From Desulfosporosinus metallidurans (GTDB lineage Bacteria; Bacillota; Desulfitobacteriia; Desulfitobacteriales; Desulfitobacteriaceae): a stretch of DNA of 64,000 nt. This document shows positions 33,743 to 43,168 of this stretch, in pieces. The DNA is taken from the NCBI RefSeq assembly GCF_001936615.1, contig NZ_MLBF01000013.1, positions 1 through 64,000 of the forward strand, written 5' to 3'. The position numbers were made by a program, and so were the translations under genes. Position 1 is the stretch's first letter; every line of letters begins with the position of its first letter. The notes beneath the pieces were generated by a model. The model saw nothing but the letters and a program-made list of their open reading frames with translations, was not told the origin of the DNA and ran no database searches.

Positions 33743-34233
33743 GGCCGGTAGCGCAACCAACCGCGCAGGAATGACCGATGAATCCACGGGTAGGTTAGCG
33801 GAACAAGGATCGCATTATATAAGGAAACACCGATTACCAACCGTCCGATATCCCCAAAAGACCATTGTAGTCCAGCTCCCAACGTCAAAAAAGCGACAAT
33901 AATTTGTCCCACCGCTGTGACTAGAAAAACCATGAACGTGGTTAAAGGGAAATTTTCGCGATACCATCGTTCGGCTAGCCAATAACTCACAAAAGCAACC
34001 ACAGTGAGTGAAAGTGTATACATTCCGATGTAGCGCCCCAAATATAAATCTTCTAATAAACCGGCACCCAGTCCCCATAACAAACTTGAAGACAAGCGAT
34101 GATGCATGGCCATATAAATCGTTAGCAGCATGAGTAAATCCGGCTTAATCCCTGACCAAGACCAAAAATGAAAGACCGTCCCAGGCAAGATGAGACTCAG
34201 GAGAAACATAACGGCTATAAGAAGATAACGCAT
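33727..34233 (-). CDS. mreD: rod shape-determining membrane protein MreD
   Basis: 168 residues with five or six membrane helices and the MreD pattern GIKPDLLMLLTIYMA near residue 30. It is part of the elongasome together with MreB, MreC, RodA and PBP2. It follows mreC directly (the start and stop codons share one base). Sequence conservation in this family is low, so position in the mreBCD order is the strongest evidence. Confidence 0.88.
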   Translation of the reverse strand: MRYLLIAVMFLLSLILPGTVFHFWSWSGIKPDLLMLLTIYMAMHHRLSSSLLWGLGAGLLEDLYLGRYIGMYTLSLTVVAFVSYWLAERWYRENFPLTTFMVFLVTAVGQIIVAFLTLGAGLQWSFGDIGRLVIGVSLYNAILVPLTYPWIHRSFLRGWLRYRPRYER

Positions 34234-35102
34234 TATTTCGCCCCCACTGTTTTAACAATATAAACCTCTTCTAAGGCGTCAAAGTTGACCAGTGGTTCAA
34301 TATAAGCGGTTTTGAGCAGACCAGAAGGGTCTAGTTGAATTTCTTTTACTTTTCCAACTGGGACATCTTGAGGGTAAACCCCGCCGCGACCTGAAGTCAG
34401 CACGAGATCCCCGGCATTGACGTTATCCTCTCGGCGAAAGAGCATTTGTAAATTCCCTTGCGACGTCAGGCGCGAACCTCGCTTATAGGTTCCTTGCACA
34501 ATTCCGAAAGTTCCATTTCCCGTGCTGTTACGCACGAGCGCACTTACTTGCCCTTCTCCGTCGAGAATCATCAAGACTTCTGAAGTGGTCGGTGAAACGG
34601 AAACAATCTTTCCTACGAGACCCAAATCGCCGATGACCGGGTCATCTACCGCCACTCCATCCTTGCTGCCACGATTCAAAGTTAGGGTTTGGTACCAGGA
34701 AGTCGGGTTGCGATTAATGACACTGGCCCCAACTTTTTGGAACTTGTCAAGCGAAGGATTTCGAAACTGCCCCTGATCGAGCACCGTATAGCGCATGCCA
34801 GCTAAGACTTGTTCTTTTAGGGTGAGATTATCCCCTGTCAATTGATCAACCTTCTTGTGCAGGGCCTCATTTTCCAGTTGTACCGCCCGGAAGTTCCAAA
34901 ATACCTTCGTATTATCCCGAATCCCATTCCCCAGTTGGAGAATTGAGTTTTCCAAGGGACTTAAAACGCGCTGCAAAACTCCCCCAACTGGGTTGGGAAA
35001 ATGACTACCCAGTCCTGTTGACCGGATGCTAATCAGTACTCCTAACAACAGAAAGAAAACGAGAACCGCAATTCCCGTTACATTAACTCTTTTCCCCACC
35101 AT
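34233..35102 (-). CDS. mreC: rod shape-determining protein MreC
   Basis: 289 residues. One N-terminal membrane helix (about 8-27) precedes a coiled coil (about 65-100: LENEALHKKVDQLTGDNLTLKEQV), then the beta-barrel domain with SWYQTLTLNRGSKDGV and TSGRGGVYPQDVPVGKV. MreC is the extracytoplasmic scaffold that activates PBP2. It lies 18 nt after mreB. Confidence 0.93.
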   Translation of the reverse strand: MVGKRVNVTGIAVLVFFLLLGVLISIRSTGLGSHFPNPVGGVLQRVLSPLENSILQLGNGIRDNTKVFWNFRAVQLENEALHKKVDQLTGDNLTLKEQVLAGMRYTVLDQGQFRNPSLDKFQKVGASVINRNPTSWYQTLTLNRGSKDGVAVDDPVIGDLGLVGKIVSVSPTTSEVLMILDGEGQVSALVRNSTGNGTFGIVQGTYKRGSRLTSQGNLQMLFRREDNVNAGDLVLTSGRGGVYPQDVPVGKVKEIQLDPSGLLKTAYIEPLVNFDALEEVYIVKTVGAK

Positions 35103-35120
35103 AATTCCTCCCCGCCTGTT

Positions 35121-36140
35121 TTAACTCTTCTGCGAGGCGGCAATTTTACGAAGAATATCCGCATGATCCAAGACATCTCCCGTTCCCAGAACCACACAAG
35201 ACAATGGGTCCTCCGCTAAGTGCACCGCAATTCCGGTTTCATCCGCAATTAATCGATCGAGATTGCGAAGCAGGGACCCACCACCTGCCATCATGATGCC
35301 GCGATCCATGATGTCCGATGACAATTCTGGCGGAGTTTTTTCCAAACATGATTTCACAGCATCCACAATAGCCATGACGGGTTCTTGCAGTGCCTCTTGG
35401 ATTTCTTCTGAGGTAACTTCAACTGTTTTAGGAAGTCCTGTTAATAAATCCCGTCCACGCACGACATACGTGCCTATTTCAGCTTTGTAGGCAAATCCGA
35501 TTTCAAATTTAAGCGCTTCAGCCGTGCGATAACCGATCATTAAATTATACCGTCTCTTAATATGAGCGACGATAGCATCGTCCATTTCATCCCCGGCCAC
35601 ACGGATAGAACGGCTTGTTACAATCCCACCCAAGGAAATCACAGCTACTTCTGTCGTCCCTCCGCCGATGTCCACGATCATGTTTCCAGTTGGTTCACTG
35701 ACTGGAAGACCGGCACCTATGGCAGCGGCCATTGGTTCTTCCAAAATAATCGGGTCTTTCGCGCCAGCCGCCATAGCCGCTTCTTTAACTGCACGTTCCT
35801 CAACCGGGGTTACACCTGAAGGCACGCAAATGACGACCCGTGGACGAATAAATGGGTGTTCTGTCCCCAGCGCTCGACTAATAAAGTATTTCAACATTTT
35901 CTGAGTAACGTTAAAATCCGAAATGACCCCGTCTTTTAAAGGCCGAATAGCCACGATGTTACTAGGTGTACGACCAATCATTTCTTTGGCTTTATCCCCG
36001 ACAGCCATTGGAGTTTTAGTCACAATATCTATCGCCACCACAGAGGGTTCCCGCACAACAATTCCTTTTCCCTTAACATGAACTAATGTATTCGCTGTTC
36101 CCAAATCAATTCCTAAATCCCTGCTAAAAATATTAAACAT
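35121..36140 (-). CDS. mreB: actin-like rod shape protein MreB
   Basis: 339 residues beginning [20 protein letters not shown], the phosphate-1 motif. [16 protein letters not shown] near 160 is phosphate-2 and [12 protein letters not shown] near 288 is the adenosine motif. It polymerises on the membrane and organises lateral wall synthesis. The start at 36140 gives the standard N-terminus; the frame stays open to 36227, but the extra 29 codons run into the TTCGAA-rich repeat. Confidence 0.95.
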   Translation of the reverse strand: MFNIFSRDLGIDLGTANTLVHVKGKGIVVREPSVVAIDIVTKTPMAVGDKAKEMIGRTPSNIVAIRPLKDGVISDFNVTQKMLKYFISRALGTEHPFIRPRVVICVPSGVTPVEERAVKEAAMAAGAKDPIILEEPMAAAIGAGLPVSEPTGNMIVDIGGGTTEVAVISLGGIVTSRSIRVAGDEMDDAIVAHIKRRYNLMIGYRTAEALKFEIGFAYKAEIGTYVVRGRDLLTGLPKTVEVTSEEIQEALQEPVMAIVDAVKSCLEKTPPELSSDIMDRGIMMAGGGSLLRNLDRLIADETGIAVHLAEDPLSCVVLGTGDVLDHADILRKIAASQKS

Positions 36141-36188
36141 TTGTATTCTAAAACTCCTTCCAAGTCGTTTGATATTAAACAGTATACC

Positions 36189-36266
36189 CAATGTCGAGGT
36201 TCGAATCGAAGCGAACATAGTTCGCACAATAATTCAAAGTTCGAACATCGAACTTCGTGCATCGCG
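36189..36266. repeat. TTCGAA-rich inverted repeats after radC
   Basis: GAGGTTCGAATCGAAGCGAAC is followed by AGTTCGAACATCGAACTTCG, forming several overlapping hairpins. The block starts directly after the radC stop codon (36267-36269) and ends before mreB. It is the same sequence type as in 33460-33712. Confidence 0.6.
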
Positions 36267-36950
36267 TCAGATGATTCCTCGTTCTTTTAGACTGATAAAG
36301 CGATTATCTCCAATAATCACGTGGTCGAGCACCTCAATCCCAAGAATCTTCCCTCCGTCTGCCAAACGACGTGTTACGTCAATATCTTCTTTGCTGGGAG
36401 TGGGATCGCCGCTCGGATGATTGTGCAATAAAATAATCGCGTTTGAATTTCGCCGTATCGCTTCTTTAAAACACTCCCGTGGGTGAACCAAAGACGAATT
36501 TAAGGAACCGATCGAGATTGGGCTAATTCCCAGAACGTGGTTCTTGGTCGACAGAGAAACAACGCGGAAGTGTTCACGATCCAGAAACCGCATTTCTTCC
36601 ATCACAATGTGGGCCACATCCTGTGGGGAATTGACCACTGGTCTAGACATGGGGTCGACGGAAACTGAACGACGCCCTAATTCCAAGGCCGCCTTCACTT
36701 CTGCTGCTTTAGCTTTTCCGAGACCATGGAGTTGAGCCAGTTCATGAACTGTCAGTTTGCCTAGCCCCGCGAGTCCACCAACCTCAATCAAAACTCGTTC
36801 CGCCAAGGTCAAAACGTTTTCCCCTTTGATGCCGGTACGCAAAAGGATTGCCAAAACTTCACGATTCGATAAGGCTTCAGGACCCGTCTGGTAAAGTCGT
36901 TCACGGGGTAGGAGTTCCTCCGGTAAATCCTTCAAACGTCGATAATCCAT
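36267..36950 (-). CDS. radC: RadC/JAB-domain protein
   Basis: About 227 residues. An N-terminal helix-hairpin-helix part (VHELAQLHGLGKAKAAEVKAA) is followed by the JAMM metalloprotease-like domain. Its HNHPSGDPTPSKEDIDVT matches HxHPSGxxxPSxxD. No true role in DNA repair has been shown for the family. The start at 36950 (second ATG of ATGATGG) has GAGG upstream and overlaps the end of maf by 50 nt. It is transcribed with maf toward mreBCD. Confidence 0.92.
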   Translation of the reverse strand: MDYRRLKDLPEELLPRERLYQTGPEALSNREVLAILLRTGIKGENVLTLAERVLIEVGGLAGLGKLTVHELAQLHGLGKAKAAEVKAALELGRRSVSVDPMSRPVVNSPQDVAHIVMEEMRFLDREHFRVVSLSTKNHVLGISPISIGSLNSSLVHPRECFKEAIRRNSNAIILLHNHPSGDPTPSKEDIDVTRRLADGGKILGIEVLDHVIIGDNRFISLKERGII

Positions 36951-37557
36951 CATCCACCTCGCGTGAAGCGATATTTGTCTGCTCAATCCCCCACGCCTTA
37001 AGCTGTTCCGAAAGATATTCCATGGGTAAGCCAATGACATTTGTCAATGATCCTTGAATTGACGCGACAAATTTTCCCGCTTCCCCCTGAATCCCATAGG
37101 CTCCGGCTTTGTCCATCGGTTCTCCACCAGCCACATACGCCTGAATTTCATCTGAACCAAGTTGGCGAAACTGCACGACGGTTTCGACCACGTCCGCTTT
37201 CAGCCTTCCCGATCCAGAAATTAACGCCACACCGGTCAGAACTACATGGGTTCTACCACTGAGCCTTGTTAGCATAGTTTCTGCTTCCACAAGTGTTGCG
37301 GGCTTCCCTAAAATCTGGGCATCAAGGACCACCATGGTATCCGCTCCCAACACAACATCCTGAGAATCCCCTCCCAGTTCTAACCAGTGAGTTAGACCTG
37401 CCTCGGCCTTGCGTATCGCCAACTGCCTAACCCCCGTCGCCGGTAGAATCCCTTCCGGCAACTCTTCTGTTACAGAGGCCTTGACCACTGCAAAGGGGTA
37501 ACCTCCCTCGCGAAGCAACGTAGCCCTCCGCGGAGATGAAGAAGCAAGCACGAGCAT
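36901..37557 (-). CDS. maf: Maf nucleotide pyrophosphatase
   Basis: 218 residues starting MLVLASSSPRRATLL, the Maf signature. VVLGADTMVVLD near residue 68 and a later GAYGIQGEAGKFV segment complete the family. It hydrolyses dTTP, UTP or modified nucleotides to monophosphates, and in Bacillus it has been linked to septum formation. The C-terminus runs about 20 residues past the usual end and overlaps radC. Confidence 0.93.
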   Translation of the reverse strand: MLVLASSSPRRATLLREGGYPFAVVKASVTEELPEGILPATGVRQLAIRKAEAGLTHWLELGGDSQDVVLGADTMVVLDAQILGKPATLVEAETMLTRLSGRTHVVLTGVALISGSGRLKADVVETVVQFRQLGSDEIQAYVAGGEPMDKAGAYGIQGEAGKFVASIQGSLTNVIGLPMEYLSEQLKAWGIEQTNIASREVDDGLSTFEGFTGGTPTP

Positions 37558-37558
37558 A

Positions 37559-37822
37559 TTACACCTTCTTTGACAATAAATATCCTCCCATAGCTCCCAA
37601 AATCGTCGCGATTGTGATACTCAAGCGAAAACCAAAGGAAAGGGAGAAAAAAAAGAAATCTAAGTAAGTATGTAAGGGTACATCGATAACGGCCGGGCGC
37701 AAAAACGGCGCTAAAATGCCGTATTTTTCTAAGCCGAATCCAACCAAGGTCCCGAGGGCAGCACCAATCAAAATGAGCAGAACAGTCCTTCCTGTCCCCG
37801 AGGAATTTCGCCCAACCACCAT
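37559..37822 (-). CDS. DUF4321 family small membrane protein
   Basis: 87 residues with two hydrophobic helices (about 13-30 and 62-82) and the family's typical VDVPLHTYLDFFFFSLSFGF-like middle, here IDVPLHTYLDFF. Function is unknown. It is regularly encoded just before maf in Desulfitobacterium-type genomes, and here only 1 nt separates the two. Confidence 0.8.
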   Translation of the reverse strand: MVVGRNSSGTGRTVLLILIGAALGTLVGFGLEKYGILAPFLRPAVIDVPLHTYLDFFFFSLSFGFRLSITIATILGAMGGYLLSKKV

Positions 37823-37957
37823 ACTCTTTCCCCTTCCATCTATAGCAACTCAGGCAGAATTTCTGCCTTCAGCTCCCATCTATTACTTCACTCAAGTTTA
37901 GCATCTTCCCCTTTACTACGCAAGTTCGACACTGTTCTGTTTTCTATCTTATTAATA

Positions 37958-38003
37958 GGAAACAAACAGCCTTTCTCAACAAGAGAAAGGCTGTTTTGTT
38001 TCC
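37958..38003. terminator. hairpin terminator between aspA and the DUF4321 gene
   Basis: GGAAACAAACAGCCTTTCTC (37958-37977) pairs with 37983-38003 with one bulged base, loop AACAA. The stem is A/T-rich at its base and works best as a terminator for transcription coming from aspA. The remaining gap contains a REP copy and the large element described next. Confidence 0.8.
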
Positions 38004-38028
38004 TTACGTACGCAAGAAATGTATAAAG

Positions 38029-38055
38029 TGCAAGAAGTGGGGACGGTTCTTGCAC
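38029..38055. repeat. REP-like palindrome, TTGC type
   Basis: GTGCAAG (38029-38035) and CTTGCAC (38049-38055) flank the core GGGGACGGTT, the reverse complement of AACCGTCCCC. Confidence 0.8.
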
Positions 38056-38082
38056 TTGCATCCTTATTAAGTCATCTTCCCC

Positions 38083-38354
38083 AGAGGGTCGCGATCACAC
38101 GGCGCGAAGCCTTTGCGTGAGTCGTAGCCAAACTCGGCTTTAAACCGCTTTCATAAAGCAGTGCGGGAAACAGGACGTTTCCCGCCGGCCATGCGGCACG
38201 GACGACGGCACAGGATGTGCCTAGTGCAGGGTGGCGCCATGGATGGCATACACTGCCGTCGCATTGGCCGGGAAGCCTGCCCGCTTACATTAAGGATTAA
38301 AGCCCTAGTTTGACACGACGAATGCATGGCTAAGCAAGTGTCTCGCGACCCTCT
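38083..38354. repeat. large branched inverted-repeat element abutting the aspA stop
   Basis: Outer stem: AGAGGGTCGCGA (38083-38094) with TCGCGACCCTCT (38343-38354), 12 bp, ending at the base before the aspA stop codon (38355-38357). Inner stem: CAAACT-C-GGCTTTAA near 38129 with TTAAAGCC-CT-AGTTTG near 38295, leaving a 1x2 internal loop. Arms include GCGGGAAAC-AGGAC-GTTTCCCGC and GGCACA-GGA-TGTGCC. This copy has a longer second arm than the others. No coding potential. Confidence 0.8.
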
Positions 38355-39761
38355 TCACCCTTTTAACAGCGAAGCCCCAGCAATGCCAGGTTTGGTCATC
38401 TCATAAGGATTTAGGATCAGTTCAAGTTCTTCTTTCGTCAAAACGCCTTTTTCCAACACAATGTCGCGGACCGAACGGCCGCATACAATCGCTTCTTTGG
38501 CTACCCCTGATGCTACATCGTAACCTACATGGGGATTAATGGCCGTTACGATGCCGACGCTGTTTTCCACCATCTCACGGCAACGCTCCGTATTTGCCGT
38601 AATGCCTATGATACAGCGGTCCCTAAAGACTCGGGTCACATTTCGCAAAATGTCCAACGACTGGAGTAGATTAAAGACCATGACAGGTTCCATAACGTTC
38701 AGTTCCAGTTGTCCGGCCCCACACGCCAAAGCAATGGTAAAGTCATTGCCTTGAACTTGGAAAGCCACTTGATTGACCAGTTCAGCCATGACTGGGTTAA
38801 CTTTCCCAGGCATGATGGAGGAACCTGGTTGCATCGATGGCAAATTAATTTCCTTCAGCCCAGTTCGCGGACCGGAAGCCATCAGGCGCAGGTCATTCGC
38901 GATTTTGGAAAGATTGACAGCCAATGTCCTCAACGATCCAGAAACTTCCATGAACGCATCCGTGTTCTGAGTGGCATCCACGAGGTCCTCAGCAAGTCGC
39001 AAAGGCATGTGTGTCCATGCACCTAAGCGCTCAGTCACATTTTTAATATACTCAGGGTCCGCATTTAACCCTGTGCCTACGGCGGTCGCTCCCATATTCA
39101 TGACTTCCAGAGATTGAGTCGCCTGTTTAATTCGCTTAAGATCACGTCCAAGAACGTGAGCATAGGACGCGAACTCCTGTCCTAACCGAATGGGAACAGC
39201 ATCTTGCAAATGCGTCCTCCCCATCTTGATCACACCGTCGAACTCTTGAGCTTTATCCTCGAAGGATTGCCTTAACCTATCTAACGCTTCAACCAAATCC
39301 TGCGCCACATTCAAGCACGCAATGCGGATTGCAGTTGGGAAGACATCATTGGTACTTTGGGCCATGTTCACATGCGTATTCGGATGAACCTTAAAGTATT
39401 CGCCCTTTTTCCCGCCAAGGATTTCAATTGCCCGATTAGCAATTACTTCATTGGCGTTCATGTTCATGGACGTACCCGCCCCACCCTGAATCACATCAAC
39501 CACAAATTGATCGTGAAAGCGTCCTTCAATCAGTTCCCGAGATGCATTAACAATCGCTTTTCCAATGGTAGGGCTCAAAGCCCCTATATGCATATTGGCT
39601 TCGGCCGCCGCGCCTTTAACCATGCCTAAGGCACGAATCAATTCCCGATGTGGGTGATACCCTGTGATTGGGAAGTTCTCCGTTGCACGTAATGTTTGAA
39701 TTCCATAATACACATCATCCGGAACTTCATGAACTCCTATTAAATCCTTTTCTTGCCGCAT
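38355..39761 (-). CDS. aspA: aspartate ammonia-lyase
   Basis: 468 residues of the aspartase/fumarase superfamily. GSSIMPGKVNPVM near residue 315 is the signature loop with the catalytic serine. YYGIQTLRATENFPITG near the N-terminus and TNDVFPTAIRIA favour aspartase over class II fumarase. It deaminates aspartate to fumarate, feeding fumarate reduction or nitrogen supply. The start at 39761 has GGGGG 9 nt upstream. The stop codon is directly joined to a structured repeat. Confidence 0.9.
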   Translation of the reverse strand: MRQEKDLIGVHEVPDDVYYGIQTLRATENFPITGYHPHRELIRALGMVKGAAAEANMHIGALSPTIGKAIVNASRELIEGRFHDQFVVDVIQGGAGTSMNMNANEVIANRAIEILGGKKGEYFKVHPNTHVNMAQSTNDVFPTAIRIACLNVAQDLVEALDRLRQSFEDKAQEFDGVIKMGRTHLQDAVPIRLGQEFASYAHVLGRDLKRIKQATQSLEVMNMGATAVGTGLNADPEYIKNVTERLGAWTHMPLRLAEDLVDATQNTDAFMEVSGSLRTLAVNLSKIANDLRLMASGPRTGLKEINLPSMQPGSSIMPGKVNPVMAELVNQVAFQVQGNDFTIALACGAGQLELNVMEPVMVFNLLQSLDILRNVTRVFRDRCIIGITANTERCREMVENSVGIVTAINPHVGYDVASGVAKEAIVCGRSVRDIVLEKGVLTKEELELILNPYEMTKPGIAGASLLKG

Positions 39762-39850
39762 ACTCTCGTCCCCCAATTACGTTCTGTTGTACATTGTATA
39801 CATTATACAACTTCCTGAGAAGCCTGTCGAGACCATCGGCTATTTCTATG

Positions 39851-39879
39851 GGAAGCAAAGGGACGGTTCTCTTGCTTCC
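39851..39879. repeat. REP-like palindrome, GGAAGC type
   Basis: GGAAGCAA and TTGCTTCC flank AGGGACGGTTCT. It lies in the 458-bp gap between cimA and aspA, which has no gene. Confidence 0.8.
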
Positions 39880-39947
39880 AAAAACCTCTTTCATACGCTT
39901 TTTCCGCAGAGAAGAAACCAAGTCCCTTCTCACATCCTTGGCTACAT

Positions 39948-40018
39948 AGACACTAGACCATCCGACACCTTGCCATCCATGGCGGTGTCTAACCCCGAAC
40001 ATCCTGTTCGAGCCATAG
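39948..40018. repeat. hairpin module shared with the element at 55484-55780
   Basis: The stretch from ACACTAGACCATCCGACACC through GAACATCCTGTTC recurs with few changes at 55606-55670. It contains GCCATCCATGGC and GAAC-ATCCT-GTTC hairpins inside an outer GACCAT/ATGGTC-type stem. It looks like a detachable arm of the large element family. Confidence 0.65.
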
Positions 40019-40044
40019 TCGTCGAATGTGTTCAGCCGGCCAAA

Positions 40045-40073
40045 GGAAGCATAAGAACCGTCCCTCTGCTTCC
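40045..40073. repeat. REP-like palindrome, GGAAGC type
   Basis: GGAAGCA (40045-40051) and TGCTTCC (40067-40073) flank AGAACCGTCCCTC. Confidence 0.8.
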
Positions 40074-40160
40074 CGCTTTTTCCGCAGAGCGGAAAACAGG
40101 ACGTCTCCCCCGTCCAGAGCGAGACGCAAAAACCGTTCTCCTCTCGTTCGTCCCCAGACT

Positions 40161-40219
40161 AGAGGGTCCGCGATCACGCGTCCGACGCATTGGCCGAGGA
40201 CGTGTCTCGCGGACCCTCC
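40161..40219. repeat. short form of the branched element abutting the cimA stop
   Basis: GAGGGTCCGCGA (40162-40173) pairs with TCGCGGACCCTC (40207-40218), one base from the cimA stop codon (40220-40222). Inside, CGTCC pairs with GGACG. The stretch TCCCCAGACT just outside the stem also precedes the element at 58549. The CAAACT/AGTTTG inner stem is missing, so this is a reduced copy. Confidence 0.7.
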
Positions 40220-41806
40220 CTACTCAATTTCAAACTTCCAGATCGTCCAGTTAATAGCATCAAGCAAAGCCTGCGCACTTGCCTTCAGGATATTAGTAGA
40301 GACCCCTATTGTCCCCCAGACTTCACGCCCCACGCGAGTATCTACGATAACGCGTACAATAGCTTCCGTTCCCAGAGAACCATCTAAAACCCTCACTTTA
40401 TAATTTACCAGTTCACTCTTTCCCAAAATCGGGAAGAAACTGACTAAGGCCTGCCTTAAAGCAGTGTCCAAGGCATTGACAGGTCCATTTCCCTCCGAAG
40501 CAATGTGTACCGATTCAGAGCCCACTTTGACCTTTACGACAGCTACGGAATCGAGTTCACCACGAAAAGGTTCACTCCAAACGTGATAATCTAAGACTTC
40601 AAAAGGAGGGGAGAACTTACCGATGATCTGGAGAAGTAATAGATCGAGGCTCCCTTCTGCCGCTTCAAATTGAAACCCACTATGCTCCATAGCTTTAATC
40701 TCGAACATAGCTTTCTCAACGAGCGGGTCTTCTTTAAGCATTGTCGGTTCAAAGCGACGCAATCGTTCCAAGATATTGGCTTTCCCTGCTTGATCTGATA
40801 TTAAAATACGCCGCTCATTTCCAACCCCAGCAGGATCCATGTGCTCAAATGTTCGTTGGTTCTTGAGAATCGCATCCACGTGCATACCCGCTTTATGCGC
40901 AAAAGCACTGCGGCCCACATAGGGCTGTTTCTCATCGAACGTCGCGTTTGAGAGCTCTGCAACAAAGCGAGAAAACGAAGTAATTTTTGACAATGCAGAA
41001 TCAGAAACTACTGAGTATTCCCCTTTGAGCTGTAACAAAGGAATGAGAGTACTTAAATTAGCATTGCCACATCGTTCCCCAAACCCATTCCAGGTCCCCT
41101 GAATTTGGGTTACCCCAGCTTCCACCGCGACGAGGGAATTAGCAACAGCGAGACCGCTATCATTGTGGACATGAATTCCAAGTTCTTGTGGCTTGAATTC
41201 CTGCATGACAGCCCTTACCCCTTGGGCTATTTCTTCGGGTAGGCTTCCTCCATTTGTATCACATAGAATTGCCATTACCGCTCCGGCGTCAAGAGCAGCG
41301 GCGATACACTTCAGCGCATAATCTGGATTTTCCTTAAATCCATCGAAATAATGTTCGGCATCAAAGAAAACTTCACGTCCTTGGTTAACCAGAAAGGAAA
41401 CGGACTCTCGAATCAAACGAAGGTTTTCCTCTAAGGTTGCCCGCAAAACGTCCCTAACATGCAGATCCCACGACTTACCAAAGATCGTTATTGTTTCTGC
41501 TCCTGAGGCTAGGAGTTTTAGTAAAATATCGCTTTGCTCTGGAGATTCATTTACCTTACAAGTACTTCCAAAAGCGGCGATGCGCACTTTTGATGGGGTT
41601 AGTTTCTGCACTTGCTGAAAAAATTCCTCATCCCGTGGGTTAGCACCCGGCCAACCCGCTTCCACATAAAGACTTCCCATCTCCTCAATTCGTTTTACAT
41701 AGCTTAGCTTATCTTGCGTAGAAAAATGAATCCCTTCCCCCTGAGCTCCATCACGCAACGTCGTATCATATACCGTAATTTTCTTCTTCCCCTGGTTTTG
41801 ATTCAT
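40220..41806 (-). CDS. cimA: citramalate synthase
   Basis: 528 residues of the LeuA-like family. The N-terminal TIM barrel has DTTLRDGAQGEGIHF (metal and acyl binding) and HVHNDSGLAVANSLVAVEAG; the C-terminal LeuA_dimer/regulatory domain begins near 400. TIGR00977-type features such as QIQGTWNGFGERCGNANL indicate citramalate synthase. It joins pyruvate and acetyl-CoA to give (R)-citramalate, the threonine-independent route to isoleucine. The stop codon adjoins a structured repeat. Confidence 0.92.
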   Translation of the reverse strand: MNQNQGKKKITVYDTTLRDGAQGEGIHFSTQDKLSYVKRIEEMGSLYVEAGWPGANPRDEEFFQQVQKLTPSKVRIAAFGSTCKVNESPEQSDILLKLLASGAETITIFGKSWDLHVRDVLRATLEENLRLIRESVSFLVNQGREVFFDAEHYFDGFKENPDYALKCIAAALDAGAVMAILCDTNGGSLPEEIAQGVRAVMQEFKPQELGIHVHNDSGLAVANSLVAVEAGVTQIQGTWNGFGERCGNANLSTLIPLLQLKGEYSVVSDSALSKITSFSRFVAELSNATFDEKQPYVGRSAFAHKAGMHVDAILKNQRTFEHMDPAGVGNERRILISDQAGKANILERLRRFEPTMLKEDPLVEKAMFEIKAMEHSGFQFEAAEGSLDLLLLQIIGKFSPPFEVLDYHVWSEPFRGELDSVAVVKVKVGSESVHIASEGNGPVNALDTALRQALVSFFPILGKSELVNYKVRVLDGSLGTEAIVRVIVDTRVGREVWGTIGVSTNILKASAQALLDAINWTIWKFEIE

Positions 41807-41961
41807 TCTTCTCCCCCTCTTTCTTTACAACTCCAAATACCCCATAAGTGCCAAGAGACCCGAGCAACTAAAGAAACTCAGCTAGCGCCAAGCCTTAGCT
41901 AAGGCGGTCGCCTTAGTTACACTGATATGCCACCAGAAATTTATACATTCTGATTGGTACC

Positions 41962-42008
41962 AAAAAAGCCCCGTAGGCGTTCCAAAGAACTTGCCACGGG
42001 GCTTTTTT
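41962..42008. terminator. GC-rich hairpin flanked by A6 and T6
   Basis: AAAAAAGCCCCGT (41962-41974) pairs with ACGGGGCTTTTTT (41996-42008). It terminates in either direction. A diverged copy, with ACTTGCCA and GAGGCTTTTTTCCC, lies at 42257-42312 just after rex, so two terminator-like copies stand in tandem. Confidence 0.85.
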
Positions 42009-42158
42009 CCCACACGGTGTAGTTGGTGTCTTCCAACCTGTATCGCTCGGTCCAGACCCTTGCGGCGGAACCCTAGACACACTTCTTATAATACTATTAT
42101 ATGACAGGTACCCCATGATGTACAACAGGGTAATTTTGAGGTAGCTTAGTTCAATGAT

Positions 42159-42206
42159 AATAAAGAATATGGCTAGGATAGCCTAATTTACTTAATATTC
42201 TTTATT
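42159..42206. repeat. AT-rich inverted repeat between cimA and rex
   Basis: AATAAAGAATAT (42159-42170) pairs with ATATTCTTTATT (42195-42206), and GGCTA/TAGCC pair inside. The 596-bp gap 41807-42402 holds this repeat, two terminator-like hairpins and a REP copy, but no gene. Confidence 0.6.
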
Positions 42207-42340
42207 TACTTAACCATTTATTTGCAGAATCAATTGTAACTGGGCTTCCCAAACAAAACCCAAAAGACCCCATAGCAGTTCTTTCCAAAACTTGCCATGA
42301 GGCTTTTTTCCCTAAGATACAATTCTTACAGTTCTAAAAA

Positions 42341-42370
42341 ATGCAAGTCAAAGAACCGTCCCCAATTGCA
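42341..42370. repeat. REP-like palindrome, TTGC type
   Basis: TGCAAGT and ATTGCA flank AAGAACCGTCCCC, 33 nt beyond the rex stop codon. Confidence 0.75.
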
Positions 42371-42402
42371 CGCGACTTACATGATTTGCTTCCAAGTTGG
42401 AA

Positions 42403-43035
42403 TCAGAAGCGTTGTGCCCCCACATTAAAGGTCAAGACTTCTAGGTTTACAGCCAAGTCAACATTGCGAAGCTCTATTTGTGGAGGGACGTTTAAGACGA
42501 CAGGCGCAAAGTTCAGGATCGCTTCTACTCCTGCATTAATCAATTTATCTGCTATATCTTGTGCTACAGCTGAAGGTACGGCAATAATACCAATCTGAGT
42601 TTGGTTTTGTTTCGCAACTTCTTCTAATTGCTCAATGGGCAGGACTTTTACGTTGCCGATCATAGTCCCCACCTTACTAGGATCCGAATCAAAAATACTG
42701 GTGATGATAAATCCCCGTTCCCTAAATCCTTTATAGGAACATAAAGCCAAGCCTAAGTTTCCAGCGCCGACCAAGGTAACGTTCCAATCAACACCTAAAC
42801 CAAGAATTCTCAAAATATGTTGACGGAGATCTTTGACGTTATACCCGACACCCCTTGTTCCAAACTCACCAAAATAGGCCAAGTCTTTCCGAACTTGTGC
42901 CGGACTAACGCCGACTCCATCAGCAATATCTCCCGAGGAGGTAGTTATAATTCCTTTCCGATCCACATCAGTCAGATGACGTGAATAAACGGAAAGCCGG
43001 ATAATTGTCGCCTCAGGAATTTTTAGCGTTTTCAA
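42403..43035 (-). CDS. rex: redox-sensing transcriptional repressor Rex
   Basis: 210 residues. The N-terminal winged helix ([16 protein letters not shown] through [14 protein letters not shown]) binds DNA. The Rossmann domain with [13 protein letters not shown] near residue 92 binds NADH. High NADH releases Rex from promoters of fermentative and respiratory genes. Candidate local targets are the oxidase and alcohol dehydrogenase operons; I did not find a clear Rex box by eye. Confidence 0.95.
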   Translation of the reverse strand: MKTLKIPEATIIRLSVYSRHLTDVDRKGIITTSSGDIADGVGVSPAQVRKDLAYFGEFGTRGVGYNVKDLRQHILRILGLGVDWNVTLVGAGNLGLALCSYKGFRERGFIITSIFDSDPSKVGTMIGNVKVLPIEQLEEVAKQNQTQIGIIAVPSAVAQDIADKLINAGVEAILNFAPVVLNVPPQIELRNVDLAVNLEVLTFNVGAQRF

Positions 43036-43168
43036 TAAGTTCCCTCATTTCTTAGCTGGAATTAGAAAAATTATATGCTAATTATAGCACTAACAAGGAA
43101 AAACGCAATTTATGGTATTAAAATCCTCGGATATCTTCCTACTTTATCACTTTTTCCCTCTAAATCTA

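Noticed and set aside
40220..41806. 2-isopropylmalate synthase (LeuA)
   Set aside because: Length and the QIQGTWNGFGERCGN region fit the citramalate synthase subgroup, and no other leucine genes are nearby.
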